Source of the DNA: an uncultured Cytophagales bacterium
Lineage (GTDB): Bacteria; Bacteroidota; Bacteroidia; Cytophagales; Thermonemataceae
Assembly (NCBI GenBank): GCA_938002655.1
Contig: CALLAC010000007.1
Location: 62,001-126,000, forward strand
Direction of reading: 5' to 3'
DNA length: 64,000 nt
The notes beneath the pieces were generated by a model, which saw nothing but the letters and a program-made list of their open reading frames with translations, ran no database searches and was not told the origin of the DNA. Positions 1-7,293 of the stretch are shown in pieces. The stretch's first letter is position 1. Each line of letters begins with the position of its first letter. A program made the translations under genes and the position numbers.

Positions 1-771
1 AAAACTTTCTCGCGTAGTATGCATGAGTTTGGTTTGAGTGTTGGGCACTATGATAAACTGCTCACAATTTTGTTCAGAAAGTTGGGTTTCAGGATTAAAA
101 AAGCGTATACTTTCGATGGTTTCGCCCAAAAGTTCTATACGGTAAGGTAGTTCGCTTGCAAATGAAAATACATCTATAATGCCTCCACGAATAGCAAACT
201 GCCCTGCTTCGTATACGAAATCGGTTTTTTCAAAGTCATAATCAATCAGAATTTTACTCAAAAGGTCCAAATCTAGTGTATCACCTATTTTAGCAGAAAA
301 TGTGTGTTCTAAAAGTATTTTACGGCTGATAACCTTTTCGGAAAGAGCTTCAGGGTACGTAACTACTAAAATTCCTTTCTCGGAGATACTATTTTGGGGG
401 CGTAAAGGAGAATTTTCTTTGCTTTGCTGAGAAAAAACATTCAGCACCTCAGAGCGATCCAATACGTTGGCATTTTCTACTTCCTCATAATGATAAGGTT
501 TTTTGTAAGAAGTGGGAAAAAAAAGTACATCTTGCTGGCTATTCAAAAGGTTTTGTAGGTCGTTGAGAAAATAAGAGGCTTCCTCTCTATCTTGTAGAAT
601 GAATATATGGTTTTGTTGAGGTTCGCTCAACGCACACACTACCGCCCAAATAGCATCGATACTACCCTGCAACCCTCTGATTTGCAGACGCTTGTGTTTT
701 TTCAAGTAGTGAATAAAGGTCTGAAAAAGAGGCTCATTCCGATAAAGTTGTAGAAAATCAGAAGTTTTCAT
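1..771 (-). CDS. mfd: Transcription-repair coupling factor Mfd, N-terminal part (runs off the left edge)
   Basis: Only the first 257 codons are in the window; the frame is open to base 1. Mfd is the ATP-driven translocase that removes stalled RNA polymerase from DNA lesions and recruits UvrA. The visible part is the UvrB-like N-terminal module. Near residues 190-215 the reading AIRGGIIDVFSF followed by LPYRIELLGE matches the conserved block shared by Mfd and UvrB. The ATG at 769-771 is preceded by a good Bacteroidota -7 box. It is divergent from the DksA-like gene. The helicase domains lie outside the window, so completeness cannot be judged. Confidence 0.9.
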   Translation of the reverse strand, partial: MKTSDFLQLYRNEPLFQTFIHYLKKHKRLQIRGLQGSIDAIWAVVCALSEPQQNHIFILQDREEASYFLNDLQNLLNSQQDVLFFPTSYKKPYHYEEVENANVLDRSEVLNVFSQQSKENSPLRPQNSISEKGILVVTYPEALSEKVISRKILLEHTFSAKIGDTLDLDLLSKILIDYDFEKTDFVYEAGQFAIRGGIIDVFSFASELPYRIELLGETIESIRFFNPETQLSEQNCEQFIIVPNTQTKLMHTTRESF

Positions 772-785
772 CAGAAAAATTTTTG

Positions 786-817
786 CAAATATAAAGATAA
801 AACAAACGAAAAAACAA
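786..817 (-). promoter_or_regulatory. Promoter of mfd (Bacteroidota -33/-7 type)
   Basis: On the minus strand TATATTTG (793-786) exactly fits the -7 consensus TAnnTTTG, with TTG at 817-815 as the -33 box, 21 nt apart. The ATG lies 14 nt past the -7 box, so the leader is very short. Confidence 0.65.
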
Positions 818-827
818 TTCGGTTTTA

Positions 828-858
828 TTGCTTTGTTGCAGGAAAATTTCTAATTTTG
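828..858 (+). promoter_or_regulatory. Promoter of the DksA-like gene
   Basis: TAATTTTG at 851-858 fits TAnnTTTG exactly. TTG at 828-830, 20 nt upstream, serves as the -33 box. It is divergent from the mfd promoter within about 115 bp, so the two may share control. Confidence 0.65.
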
Positions 859-886
859 CACAAAATTTCTAAGCCCCCTTTCTTTT

Positions 887-1312
887 ATGGATAAGATAAA
901 AACTACCAAAACCAATAACAGCAAAACTACCGAAGTAGTAGAGAAAACTCGCTATACAGAGGAAGAACTTAAAGAATTTGAGGAACTGATACTCAAAAAA
1001 TTGGAACAAGCCAAGCAAGAGCTTGCCGAGCTCAAAGAGTCTCTTACTCGTAAAAATGACCCCGGCACCGATGCTACTGCGGCTAATTCCAAGCTTATGG
1101 AAGATGGTTCGGATACGCTGGAAAAAGAAAATCTTACACAACTAGCCGCTCGCCAACAGAAGTTTATTCAGCAGCTAGAAATGGCACTTATTCGCATCAA
1201 GAATGGTACTTATGGTATTTGCATTGATACAGGAAAACTTATTCCTCGCGAAAGGTTGCTGATTGTGCCCCATACACAACATTCTATTGAAGCCAAAATG
1301 GCAAAAAAATAA
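887..1312 (+). CDS. TraR/DksA-family protein with degenerate zinc finger
   Basis: The 141-residue protein has a charged N-terminal tail, a long acidic/basic coiled coil (about residues 24-100) and a short C-terminal globule. The segment NGTYGICIDTGKLI is the DksA/TraR signature where the first zinc-finger cysteine pair should be, but only one cysteine remains and the second pair is absent. DksA-type proteins insert their coiled coil into the RNA polymerase secondary channel and modulate initiation; that role is known for the family, not shown here. Cysteine-poor forms that fold without zinc are known in this family. It lies 41 nt upstream of scpB. Confidence 0.8.
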   Translation: MDKIKTTKTNNSKTTEVVEKTRYTEEELKEFEELILKKLEQAKQELAELKESLTRKNDPGTDATAANSKLMEDGSDTLEKENLTQLAARQQKFIQQLEMALIRIKNGTYGICIDTGKLIPRERLLIVPHTQHSIEAKMAKK

Positions 1313-1353
1313 TACCTATGCTTCTTGTTGTCTGATTGCCTGAAAGTTATACA

Positions 1354-1914
1354 ATGGATTTTCTTCAAAACCATATCGAGGCACTCATTTTCGTATCTGC
1401 TGAACCTATTTCTCTGAAAGAGATACAAAACTGCCTTATGGAGATGTTTGAAGCAGATATTCCCGAAGAAAACATTCTTGAAGCAATAGAAAAACTTCAA
1501 CAAAAATACAAGCAAGATATCTACGCTTTTCAGATTTACCAAATGGGGGGTGGTTATCAGTTTCTTACGAAACCTGCTTATCAGTCAAGTATTAGTATTT
1601 TACTCAAACAAAAATCTAAAAAAAGGCTTTCCAACGCCGCATTAGAAACACTTGCTATCGTAGCATACAAACAACCTATCACTAAAACAGAAATCGAGCA
1701 GATCAGAGGGGTAAATAGCGATTATGCTATTCAAAAACTTTTGGAAAAAGAACTTTTGGTTATCAAAGGAAAAGCTGATGCAATTGGTAGACCTTTGCTC
1801 TATGGTACAAGCAAAAAATTTATGGATTATTTTGGTATCAACAGCCTGAAAGATTTGCCTCAGCCCAAAGATATAAGTTCGAATGAAAATATTATCGGCG
1901 AAATAGTAGAGTAA
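1354..1914 (+). CDS. scpB: Segregation and condensation protein B, ScpB
   Basis: This is the winged-helix accessory subunit of the SMC-ScpAB condensin, which bridges ScpA dimers for chromosome compaction and segregation. The 186-residue length and the block ALETLAIVAYKQPITKTEI followed by RGVNSDYAI are diagnostic of ScpB, with a second winged helix before residue 170. The ATG at 1354 is preferred to a TTG 18 nt upstream because IEALIFVSAEPIS then sits at the usual N-terminal position. No scpA is adjacent, as is usual in Bacteroidota. Confidence 0.93.
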   Translation: MDFLQNHIEALIFVSAEPISLKEIQNCLMEMFEADIPEENILEAIEKLQQKYKQDIYAFQIYQMGGGYQFLTKPAYQSSISILLKQKSKKRLSNAALETLAIVAYKQPITKTEIEQIRGVNSDYAIQKLLEKELLVIKGKADAIGRPLLYGTSKKFMDYFGINSLKDLPQPKDISSNENIIGEIVE

Positions 1915-1976
1915 AAATCTTCTCTAAAACAAACTTTGGTAGTTTTAAACTTCAAACAATCATTACCAAACCTCAA

Positions 1977-2186
1977 ATGCCTCGCAAGAAAAAAACAGAT
2001 ACCCAAAAAGAAACTTCCAAGCCTCGTGTTCATAAAGAGTTGGAAGGATTTGATATTCGCATCAATGCCTTTGGTGAAATAGTTTCTACATTAGACATAG
2101 AGAAAATCAACGAGTTTTTAGATAAACACGTTGATGATAAAAAACTTCGCCATTTGAAGTCAAAACCAAAAAAAAGTGAAAAATAA
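1977..2186 (+). CDS. Small basic hypothetical protein at the head of the ATP synthase operon
   Basis: The 69-residue protein starts with a lysine-rich, probably disordered tail, then has a compact core (about residues 20-60) ending in LDKHVDDKKL and another basic tail. No membrane segment is present, so it is not AtpZ. Its last 11 nt overlap the GTG start of the AtpI-like gene, which suggests translational coupling. I do not recognise a family; its position suggests a link to the ATP synthase or to scpB upstream. Confidence 0.65.
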   Translation: MPRKKKTDTQKETSKPRVHKELEGFDIRINAFGEIVSTLDIEKINEFLDKHVDDKKLRHLKSKPKKSEK

Positions 2187-2565
2187 AAAGTTTTTTGGTC
2201 TTTTTCATTTGTTCATCTTTACGCTCATTATAGCATCTTTTATAGCTATTGACGAATTTCTGCTATTCAATAAAATTTTACACGAATACAAATGGCATCT
2301 GCTTTTATTTTTTGCTCTGCAATCTGTACTCACAACTTGCCTTGTTTCACAAGGTTTGCGAAAAAATGCTAAAACTTTTCAAGGTTTTTTCTTTGCTTCT
2401 ATACTATTACGAATGTTTTTGAGTGTTGGCGTTGTGTTTTATATTGTTTATCAGGGAGTTATTTATCCACTTTGGTTTATTGTTACTTTTTTTGTTTTAT
2501 ATTTTTGCTTTGTAGGCTTTGAGATTTATGGTTTATTGTATAACTTGCAAGCCAAAATAAAATAA
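2176..2565 (+). CDS. AtpI-like four-helix membrane protein
   Basis: The 129-residue protein has four hydrophobic helices (about residues 9-30, 40-58, 66-90 and 95-122) and short loops. Its size, topology and place before atpB match the AtpI-like proteins that assist assembly of the c-ring in other bacteria. Sequence conservation is too low to be sure of the family. The GTG start at 2176 lies inside the upstream gene, pointing to coupled translation. Confidence 0.6.
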   Translation: MKNKKFFGLFHLFIFTLIIASFIAIDEFLLFNKILHEYKWHLLLFFALQSVLTTCLVSQGLRKNAKTFQGFFFASILLRMFLSVGVVFYIVYQGVIYPLWFIVTFFVLYFCFVGFEIYGLLYNLQAKIK

Positions 2566-2618
2566 CGCCACTCATACTCTTTTACACCTAAAATTATGCA
2601 TCTAAAAATGCTTTTGTT

Positions 2619-2969
2619 ATGAACTTAGATTTTGTTTTAGCCAAAAGTAAGCATTTAGCGTGGCGTGTAAGATTGCTCTCTTTTTTAAGAGGAGAAGAAG
2701 CATTGACTATCGACCAAGTTGTTTCTCATGAGCATTGCGACTTGGGCAAATGGATTTACGGCGAAGCTCTTGAAAAGTATAAAAATGAACCCAAAATTTT
2801 CGAACTTGAGCAGGTGCACAAAGAACTGCACCGACACATTAGAAATGTGGTAGAACTAAAAAACGCAGGAAAAGAGGAAGAGGCGAATGTTGAATACGAT
2901 AAAATGACAGAAATTTCAAAAACGATTATCAACTTGCTTGATGAATTGGAAAAAGTATTAAAAGTGTAA
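2619..2969 (+). CDS. Stand-alone CZB (chemoreceptor zinc-binding) domain protein
   Basis: The 116-residue protein is a single four-helix CZB domain. The signature HCDLGKW gives Cys40; His12, His67 and His71 lie at the other expected positions of the zinc site (His, then CxLG[KR]W, then HxxxH). CZB domains sense zinc or hypochlorous acid and usually sit at the end of chemoreceptors or diguanylate cyclases. Here there is no partner domain. It ends 5 nt before atpB and is probably co-transcribed with the ATP synthase genes. Its job in this operon is unknown. Confidence 0.85.
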   Translation: MNLDFVLAKSKHLAWRVRLLSFLRGEEALTIDQVVSHEHCDLGKWIYGEALEKYKNEPKIFELEQVHKELHRHIRNVVELKNAGKEEEANVEYDKMTEISKTIINLLDELEKVLKV

Positions 2970-2974
2970 CATGT

Positions 2975-4060
2975 ATGCGTAAATTAGCTAATTTTCTGTT
3001 TGTTTTTTTCTTGTTATTTCCTTTTTTTACCTTTGCCCAACAAGAGGAGAAGGAATTTAATGCAGGTGATTTAATTTTACATCACATAGCAGATTCGCAC
3101 GAATGGCATTTTGCTACTATTGGTAAAACACATCTGACAATCCCTTTACCTATCATTCTTTATACTGATAAAGGCTTGGATATTTTTATGTCTTCGGAGT
3201 TTCATCATGCCGAGAAAAGAGAAATAACTAACGAGAAAGGTGAGAAAGAACATCAGCTTGTGCTGAAACGTCCTAATGGCAATACTTATATTATGAGCCA
3301 CGAGCGTATTTTTTTGGAAGGAGGCGGAACTCTCTATGATTTTTCTATTACCAAAAATGTTGCTTCTCTACTTTTGAGTGCAATCTTGTTGATTGTAGTG
3401 TTTTTGAGTGTTGCCAAAAGCTATAAAAAGAACACAGGAAAAGCCCCCAAAGGTTTACAATCGTTTTTGGAGCCTATCATAGTTTTTATTCGCGACGATA
3501 TTGCCAAACCCAACATCGGAGAAAAATACGAACGATTCATGCCTTACCTGCTTACAGTGTTCTTTTTTATATGGTTCAATAATTTGCTTGGGCTAATGCC
3601 TGGCGGAGCAAATGTTACGGGAAATATCGCAGTAACTATGACCTTAGCTTTGCTGACGCTTATTATCACTTTGTTCAGTTCTAATAAATATTACTGGCAA
3701 CATATTTTCAATACGCCGGGTGTGCCTTGGTGGCTTAAATTTCTTGTACCTATCATGCCGATTGTTGAAATTATAGGAATTTTTACAAAGCCTTTTTCGT
3801 TAATGGTGCGTTTGTTTGCTAATATTACGGCTGGGCATATTATTATTTTAAGTTTGCTTTCACTTATATTTTTGTTTAAAAGCTATGCGGTAGCTCCTGT
3901 GAGCGTTGCTTTTGCCGTGGTAATGAATATGCTTGAACTTTTTGTAGCGATTTTGCAGGCATATGTATTTACTTTGCTTTCGGCAATGTACTTTGGCGGA
4001 GCGGTAGAAGAGCATCATCACGAGCATCACAACGAAAAACACGAAGTTCATCAGGCATAA
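2975..4060 (+). CDS. atpB: F0F1 ATP synthase subunit a
   Basis: This is the proton-channel subunit of F0. The first 21 residues form a signal peptide (ending FTFAQQ), followed by an extended N-terminal region of about 90 residues before the first core helix, as in other Bacteroidota. The catalytic arginine is in MVRLFANITAGH, close to residue 275, with the later helix carrying MNMLELFVAILQAYVF. The protein ends in a His/Glu tail (EEHHHEHHNEKHEVH) that could bind metal. The ATG at 2975 is chosen because the ATG 4 nt earlier stops at once. Confidence 0.96.
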   Translation: MRKLANFLFVFFLLFPFFTFAQQEEKEFNAGDLILHHIADSHEWHFATIGKTHLTIPLPIILYTDKGLDIFMSSEFHHAEKREITNEKGEKEHQLVLKRPNGNTYIMSHERIFLEGGGTLYDFSITKNVASLLLSAILLIVVFLSVAKSYKKNTGKAPKGLQSFLEPIIVFIRDDIAKPNIGEKYERFMPYLLTVFFFIWFNNLLGLMPGGANVTGNIAVTMTLALLTLIITLFSSNKYYWQHIFNTPGVPWWLKFLVPIMPIVEIIGIFTKPFSLMVRLFANITAGHIIILSLLSLIFLFKSYAVAPVSVAFAVVMNMLELFVAILQAYVFTLLSAMYFGGAVEEHHHEHHNEKHEVHQA

Positions 4061-4090
4061 AAATCTTTTTTGTTTCAATTTTAACCCTAA

Positions 4091-4351
<261 letters not shown>

Positions 4352-4378
4352 TTACTACACAAACACAAAAATTGGGCT

Positions 4379-4416
4379 CAACTTCTGCCGCAAGCGGTGG
4401 GCTTGGGCAGAAGTTG
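4379..4416 (+). promoter_or_regulatory. Stable stem-loop between atpE and atpF
   Basis: An 11-bp arm (4379-4389 with 4406-4416) stacks on a 5-bp inner arm (4391-4395 with 4401-4405) across one bulged G, closing a GGTGG loop: 16 pairs, GC-rich for this genome. No T-run follows, so it is not a typical intrinsic terminator. It could mark an mRNA processing or stability site that raises the c subunit dose. Confidence 0.6.
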
Positions 4417-4487
4417 CCTGTAAAAAACCAACTGCTTAATGTTTGAAATACTCTAATTTCTAACAACTGATATCAAAATCTAAAAAT

Positions 4488-4988
4488 ATGCTGCTCAACC
4501 TCATTACTCCTGAACTTGGTCTGATTGTTTGGCAACTCATTGTCTTTCTGCTACTGCTCTTCGTATTAGGAAAATTTGCATGGAAGCCTATCATGAATGC
4601 CTTGAAAGAGCGTGAAAAGTCTATTGAAGAAGCATTGGCTTCTGCGGAAAAGGCAAAAGCGGAAATGGCTAAAATTTCTGCCGACAACGAAAAACTACTC
4701 CAACAAGCCCGTGCCGAAAAAGACGAAATCTTGAAAAAGGCACAGCAAACTGCTCGTGAGTTGGTAGATGAAGCCAAAGAAAGTGCTAAAAAAGAAGCTG
4801 ATAAAATTATCAGCGAAGCTCGCAATCTTATTGAAAGCGAAAGAAAAGCCTTTGTAGCGGATATGAAAAAAGAAGTTGCCAAACTTTCTTTGCAAGTAGC
4901 CGAGCGTATTTTGCGTAAAGAACTTTCTAATGATGAAAATCAGAAAATACTTGCCGAAAAACTTATCAATGAAATTTCTGCAAACTAA
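4488..4988 (+). CDS. atpF: F0F1 ATP synthase subunit b
   Basis: The 166-residue peripheral stalk subunit has one N-terminal membrane helix (residues 8-28, ending FAWKPI) followed by a long alanine/glutamate/lysine-rich coiled coil and the C-terminal segment VAERILRKEL that contacts delta. This arrangement, the length and its place between atpE and atpH fix the identity. The 136-nt spacer upstream holds the atpE-atpF stem-loop. Confidence 0.95.
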   Translation: MLLNLITPELGLIVWQLIVFLLLLFVLGKFAWKPIMNALKEREKSIEEALASAEKAKAEMAKISADNEKLLQQARAEKDEILKKAQQTARELVDEAKESAKKEADKIISEARNLIESERKAFVADMKKEVAKLSLQVAERILRKELSNDENQKILAEKLINEISAN

Positions 4989-5000
4989 TAAGCGTGTTGT

Positions 5001-5552
5001 ATGATAAATAGTATGACCGAAAGACGCATAGCTATTCGCTATGCAAAAGCAATCTTAGAACTTGCCGAAGAAAAAGGTGTATTGGAGCAGGTTTATAAAG
5101 ATATGGGATTTTTTGTAAAAACCCTTGACGAAAATCCTCTTCTGAAAGCTATTACCCGAAATCCTATTATTTATAGCCATCGCAAGCTAACAATTCTAAA
5201 AAAACTCTTTTCTGATAAATTTCACAAAGTTACTTCTGATTTTTTTGAAATTATTACACGCAAGAACCGAGAGGAAGTTTTATACCAAGCCGCCAAAGAA
5301 TTTGAAAATCTCTACGAAGAACGTAAAGGTATTTTAAGGGTTACGCTTACTTCCGCAGTCCCTCTTACAGATGCTGTTCGTCAAAAAGCTATTCAAATTG
5401 TAGAAAAAGAAACTGGCAAAAAAGTAAAGTTAGCAGAAAAAATCAATCCTGCTCTGATTGGTGGTTTTACGATAACTTTTGCCAATGATAAACAAATCGA
5501 CGCTTCCGTCAGAACAAAGTTGAAGTTATTAGAAAAAGAATTCTTGTACTAA
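5001..5552 (+). CDS. atpH: F0F1 ATP synthase subunit delta
   Basis: This 183-residue subunit joins the b stalk to F1. The N-terminal helical domain has RYAKAILELAEEKG, and the C-terminal domain carries the conserved ending INPALIGGFTI before the last 25 residues. An alternative in-frame ATG at 5013 (MTERR) is also plausible. The gene is followed directly by an intrinsic terminator, so atpA and atpG are not in this transcript. Confidence 0.94.
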   Translation: MINSMTERRIAIRYAKAILELAEEKGVLEQVYKDMGFFVKTLDENPLLKAITRNPIIYSHRKLTILKKLFSDKFHKVTSDFFEIITRKNREEVLYQAAKEFENLYEERKGILRVTLTSAVPLTDAVRQKAIQIVEKETGKKVKLAEKINPALIGGFTITFANDKQIDASVRTKLKLLEKEFLY

Positions 5553-5556
5553 ATGC

Positions 5557-5582
5557 AAACTCGCTCTAAAAGCGAGTTTTTT
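5557..5582 (+). terminator. Intrinsic terminator of the atp operon
   Basis: A 9-bp perfect stem (5557-5565 with 5571-5579) with a CTAAA loop runs into a T-tract. It starts four bases after the atpH stop. Confidence 0.85.
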
Positions 5583-5657
5583 GTTGAAAATCCTTGGCAG
5601 TTTCTTAGGCTATTGAAAAACCATTTGGCGATTTGTTTCGTTTGTATAAGAAAAAAC

Positions 5658-6152
5658 ATGAAAAGAAACACCATCATTCTCGGAGTGTTGTTTTGGCTAC
5701 TCATAGCGTTTCCATCTTGCGGACAAAAACAATCTGACCAAACAGCTAAAAAAATGGATAAAAATTTTGAAATCAAAAAGAACGAAGAAGAATGGCAACA
5801 CTGCCTTACCCCCGAACAATACAAGGTTTTACGTATGAAAGGCACTGAAAGAGCCTTTACAGGCAAATACTACAAACATAAAGAAAAAGGTATTTATGTT
5901 TGTGCTGGCTGTGGCAACGAACTATTCAAATCAGAAACAAAATTCGATTCGGGAACAGGCTGGCCAAGTTATTATGATGTAATTCCCAATGCCGTAATTC
6001 TAGAAAAAGATTATTCACACGGAATGATACGTACCGAAGTGCTTTGTGCTAAATGTGGCGGGCATTTAGGACATGTTTTTGACGACGGTCCCAAACCCAC
6101 TGGTTTACGATACTGCATCAATTCAATTTCATTAGATTTCAAAAAGCAATAA
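5658..6152 (+). CDS. msrB: Lipoprotein-type methionine-R-sulfoxide reductase MsrB
   Basis: MsrB reduces methionine-R-sulfoxide in proteins. The 164-residue form starts at ATG 5658 with a lipoprotein signal (hydrophobic stretch then AFPSC), so the enzyme is likely anchored in the periplasm. Zinc-binding pairs CAGC and CAKC, the block GTGWPSYYD and the catalytic cysteine in RYCINS near the C terminus are all present. It follows the atp terminator and probably has its own promoter; none fits the consensus well. Confidence 0.93.
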   Translation: MKRNTIILGVLFWLLIAFPSCGQKQSDQTAKKMDKNFEIKKNEEEWQHCLTPEQYKVLRMKGTERAFTGKYYKHKEKGIYVCAGCGNELFKSETKFDSGTGWPSYYDVIPNAVILEKDYSHGMIRTEVLCAKCGGHLGHVFDDGPKPTGLRYCINSISLDFKKQ

Positions 6153-6157
6153 CCTGA

Positions 6158-6183
6158 TAGAGGCAAAATATCTATTGCCTCTA
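6158..6183. terminator. Bidirectional hairpin between msrB and the lipoprotein gene
   Basis: A 9-bp perfect inverted repeat (6158-6166 with 6175-6183) lies between two convergent genes and includes the minus-strand stop codon. There is no strong T-run on either side, so termination strength is uncertain. Confidence 0.5.
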
Positions 6184-6558
6184 CTCATATCGGTTTCGGT
6201 AAATTTCGCTTACATAATTCAATGCTCCAAATTGTAAAATAAGAGCAATGCCTTCGGTTTGTTTATTTTTTCCACATTGCGAGCCTTCGGAAACATAATA
6301 TACAAAACGCTTGGCATTGCGTTTTTGCAATTCCTGCTTATCGGGCTTACCCAAAATTTCTGCTATTTTTTCTTGAGAAAGCCCTAAAAGCTTGGCTTTC
6401 TGTTTTTCTAGAGAAACAAGCATCTGTAAACGAATATTTTTACAGCCTTTGCTATCATTTTGCCAAAGAGTTTTATCAAAGTTATCTAATTTTACTTCGT
6501 TTTTTTGGCAGGCGGCTAGCAGAAAAGTTCCTGCAATCCATAAAAAAAATATACGCAT
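6181..6558 (-). CDS. Small lipoprotein, possibly BamE/SmpA-like fold
   Basis: The 125-residue protein has a short signal peptide with lipobox FLLAAC (Cys17). The mature part contains LGLSQEKIAEILGKPDK, followed by a strand-rich segment. That pattern (a helix ending in a GxP turn before beta strands) resembles the SmpA/OmlA fold, but the similarity is weak and no family is claimed. Two further cysteines (in KGCKN and SQCGK) could form a disulfide. It faces msrB tail-to-tail. Confidence 0.7.
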   Translation of the reverse strand: MRIFFLWIAGTFLLAACQKNEVKLDNFDKTLWQNDSKGCKNIRLQMLVSLEKQKAKLLGLSQEKIAEILGKPDKQELQKRNAKRFVYYVSEGSQCGKNKQTEGIALILQFGALNYVSEIYRNRYE

Positions 6559-6603
6559 AGCTTGTGATAGATTATAGTGTAGTACTCAACCTGTGAGCTT
6601 TTC

Positions 6604-6620
6604 AAAACCTCCTAGGTTTT
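6604..6620. repeat. AAACCT/AGGTTT inverted repeat
   Basis: Two 7-bp arms (6604-6610 and 6614-6620) enclose a CCT loop. The arms share the AAACCT...AGGTTT ends with larger elements near 11.2 and 52.2 kb. Confidence 0.45.
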
Positions 6621-6687
6621 TGTAGAGTATTTGGAGAAATTTTTATGAAAAACGTGCTAATTTCCTATTTTGTTATTCAAAACACAA

Positions 6688-6717
6688 TTGAAAGTCTCCA
6701 TATTTTTCGTAACTTTG
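6688..6717 (+). promoter_or_regulatory. Promoter of ruvC-murE
   Basis: TTG (6688-6690), 19 nt, then TAACTTTG (6710-6717) is a full match to the Bacteroidota consensus. The ruvC ATG is 16 nt downstream. Confidence 0.75.
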
Positions 6718-6732
6718 GCAAAAAAATGAAAA

Positions 6733-7293
6733 ATGTCTTGCCCTGAAACTGAAAAAATTATTTTAGGCATAGACCCCGGTACTCGTATTATGGGCTATGG
6801 CGTACTGAAAATTTTGGGTAAAAAAATAGAGGTTCTGCAATATGGTGTAATTCAGTTGGAAAAGTATGATAGTCTGGCTTTAAAACTCAAAAAAATTTAC
6901 GAAAGGGTGACACAACTCGTAGAAGAGTTTTTGCCTGATGAAGTGGCCTTAGAAGCACCTTTTTACGGAAAAAATGTACAATCTATGCTCAAATTGGGCA
7001 GAGCCCAAGGTGTAGCAATGACAGCGGCACTAATGCGAGAAATCCCTATCACCGAATACGCTCCCTTGAAAGTCAAACAAGCTGTAACAGGTAAAGGACG
7101 AGCCAGCAAACAAGAACTTGCTACTATGCTTGAAAAAATCTTAAAAATTCGATTTGCTGATGATACACTTTTAGATGCCTCTGATGCCCTGGGCGTAGCT
7201 TTGTGCCATTATTACCAAAATGGAGTAAAAACCACCAAACACAAAGGTTGGTCTGATTTTGTTAAAGAAAATGCTCATCTCGTAAAAAAATGA
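6733..7293 (+). CDS. ruvC: Holliday junction resolvase RuvC
   Basis: RuvC nicks Holliday junctions with RuvAB. The 186-residue protein has the acidic active-site positions in GIDPGTRIMGYG (Asp), ALEAPFYGKN (Glu) and DASDALGVALCH (Asp). A close ATG at 6726 is out of frame, so ATG 6733 is used. The stop overlaps the murE start by 4 nt (ATGA), indicating coupled translation; the pair shares one promoter. Confidence 0.95.
   Translation: MSCPETEKIILGIDPGTRIMGYGVLKILGKKIEVLQYGVIQLEKYDSLALKLKKIYERVTQLVEEFLPDEVALEAPFYGKNVQSMLKLGRAQGVAMTAALMREIPITEYAPLKVKQAVTGKGRASKQELATMLEKILKIRFADDTLLDASDALGVALCHYYQNGVKTTKHKGWSDFVKENAHLVKK

Noticed and set aside
4379-4416. Intrinsic terminator splitting atpE from atpF
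   Set aside because: The stem is strong but no T-run follows, and atpF and atpH downstream have no separate consensus promoter.
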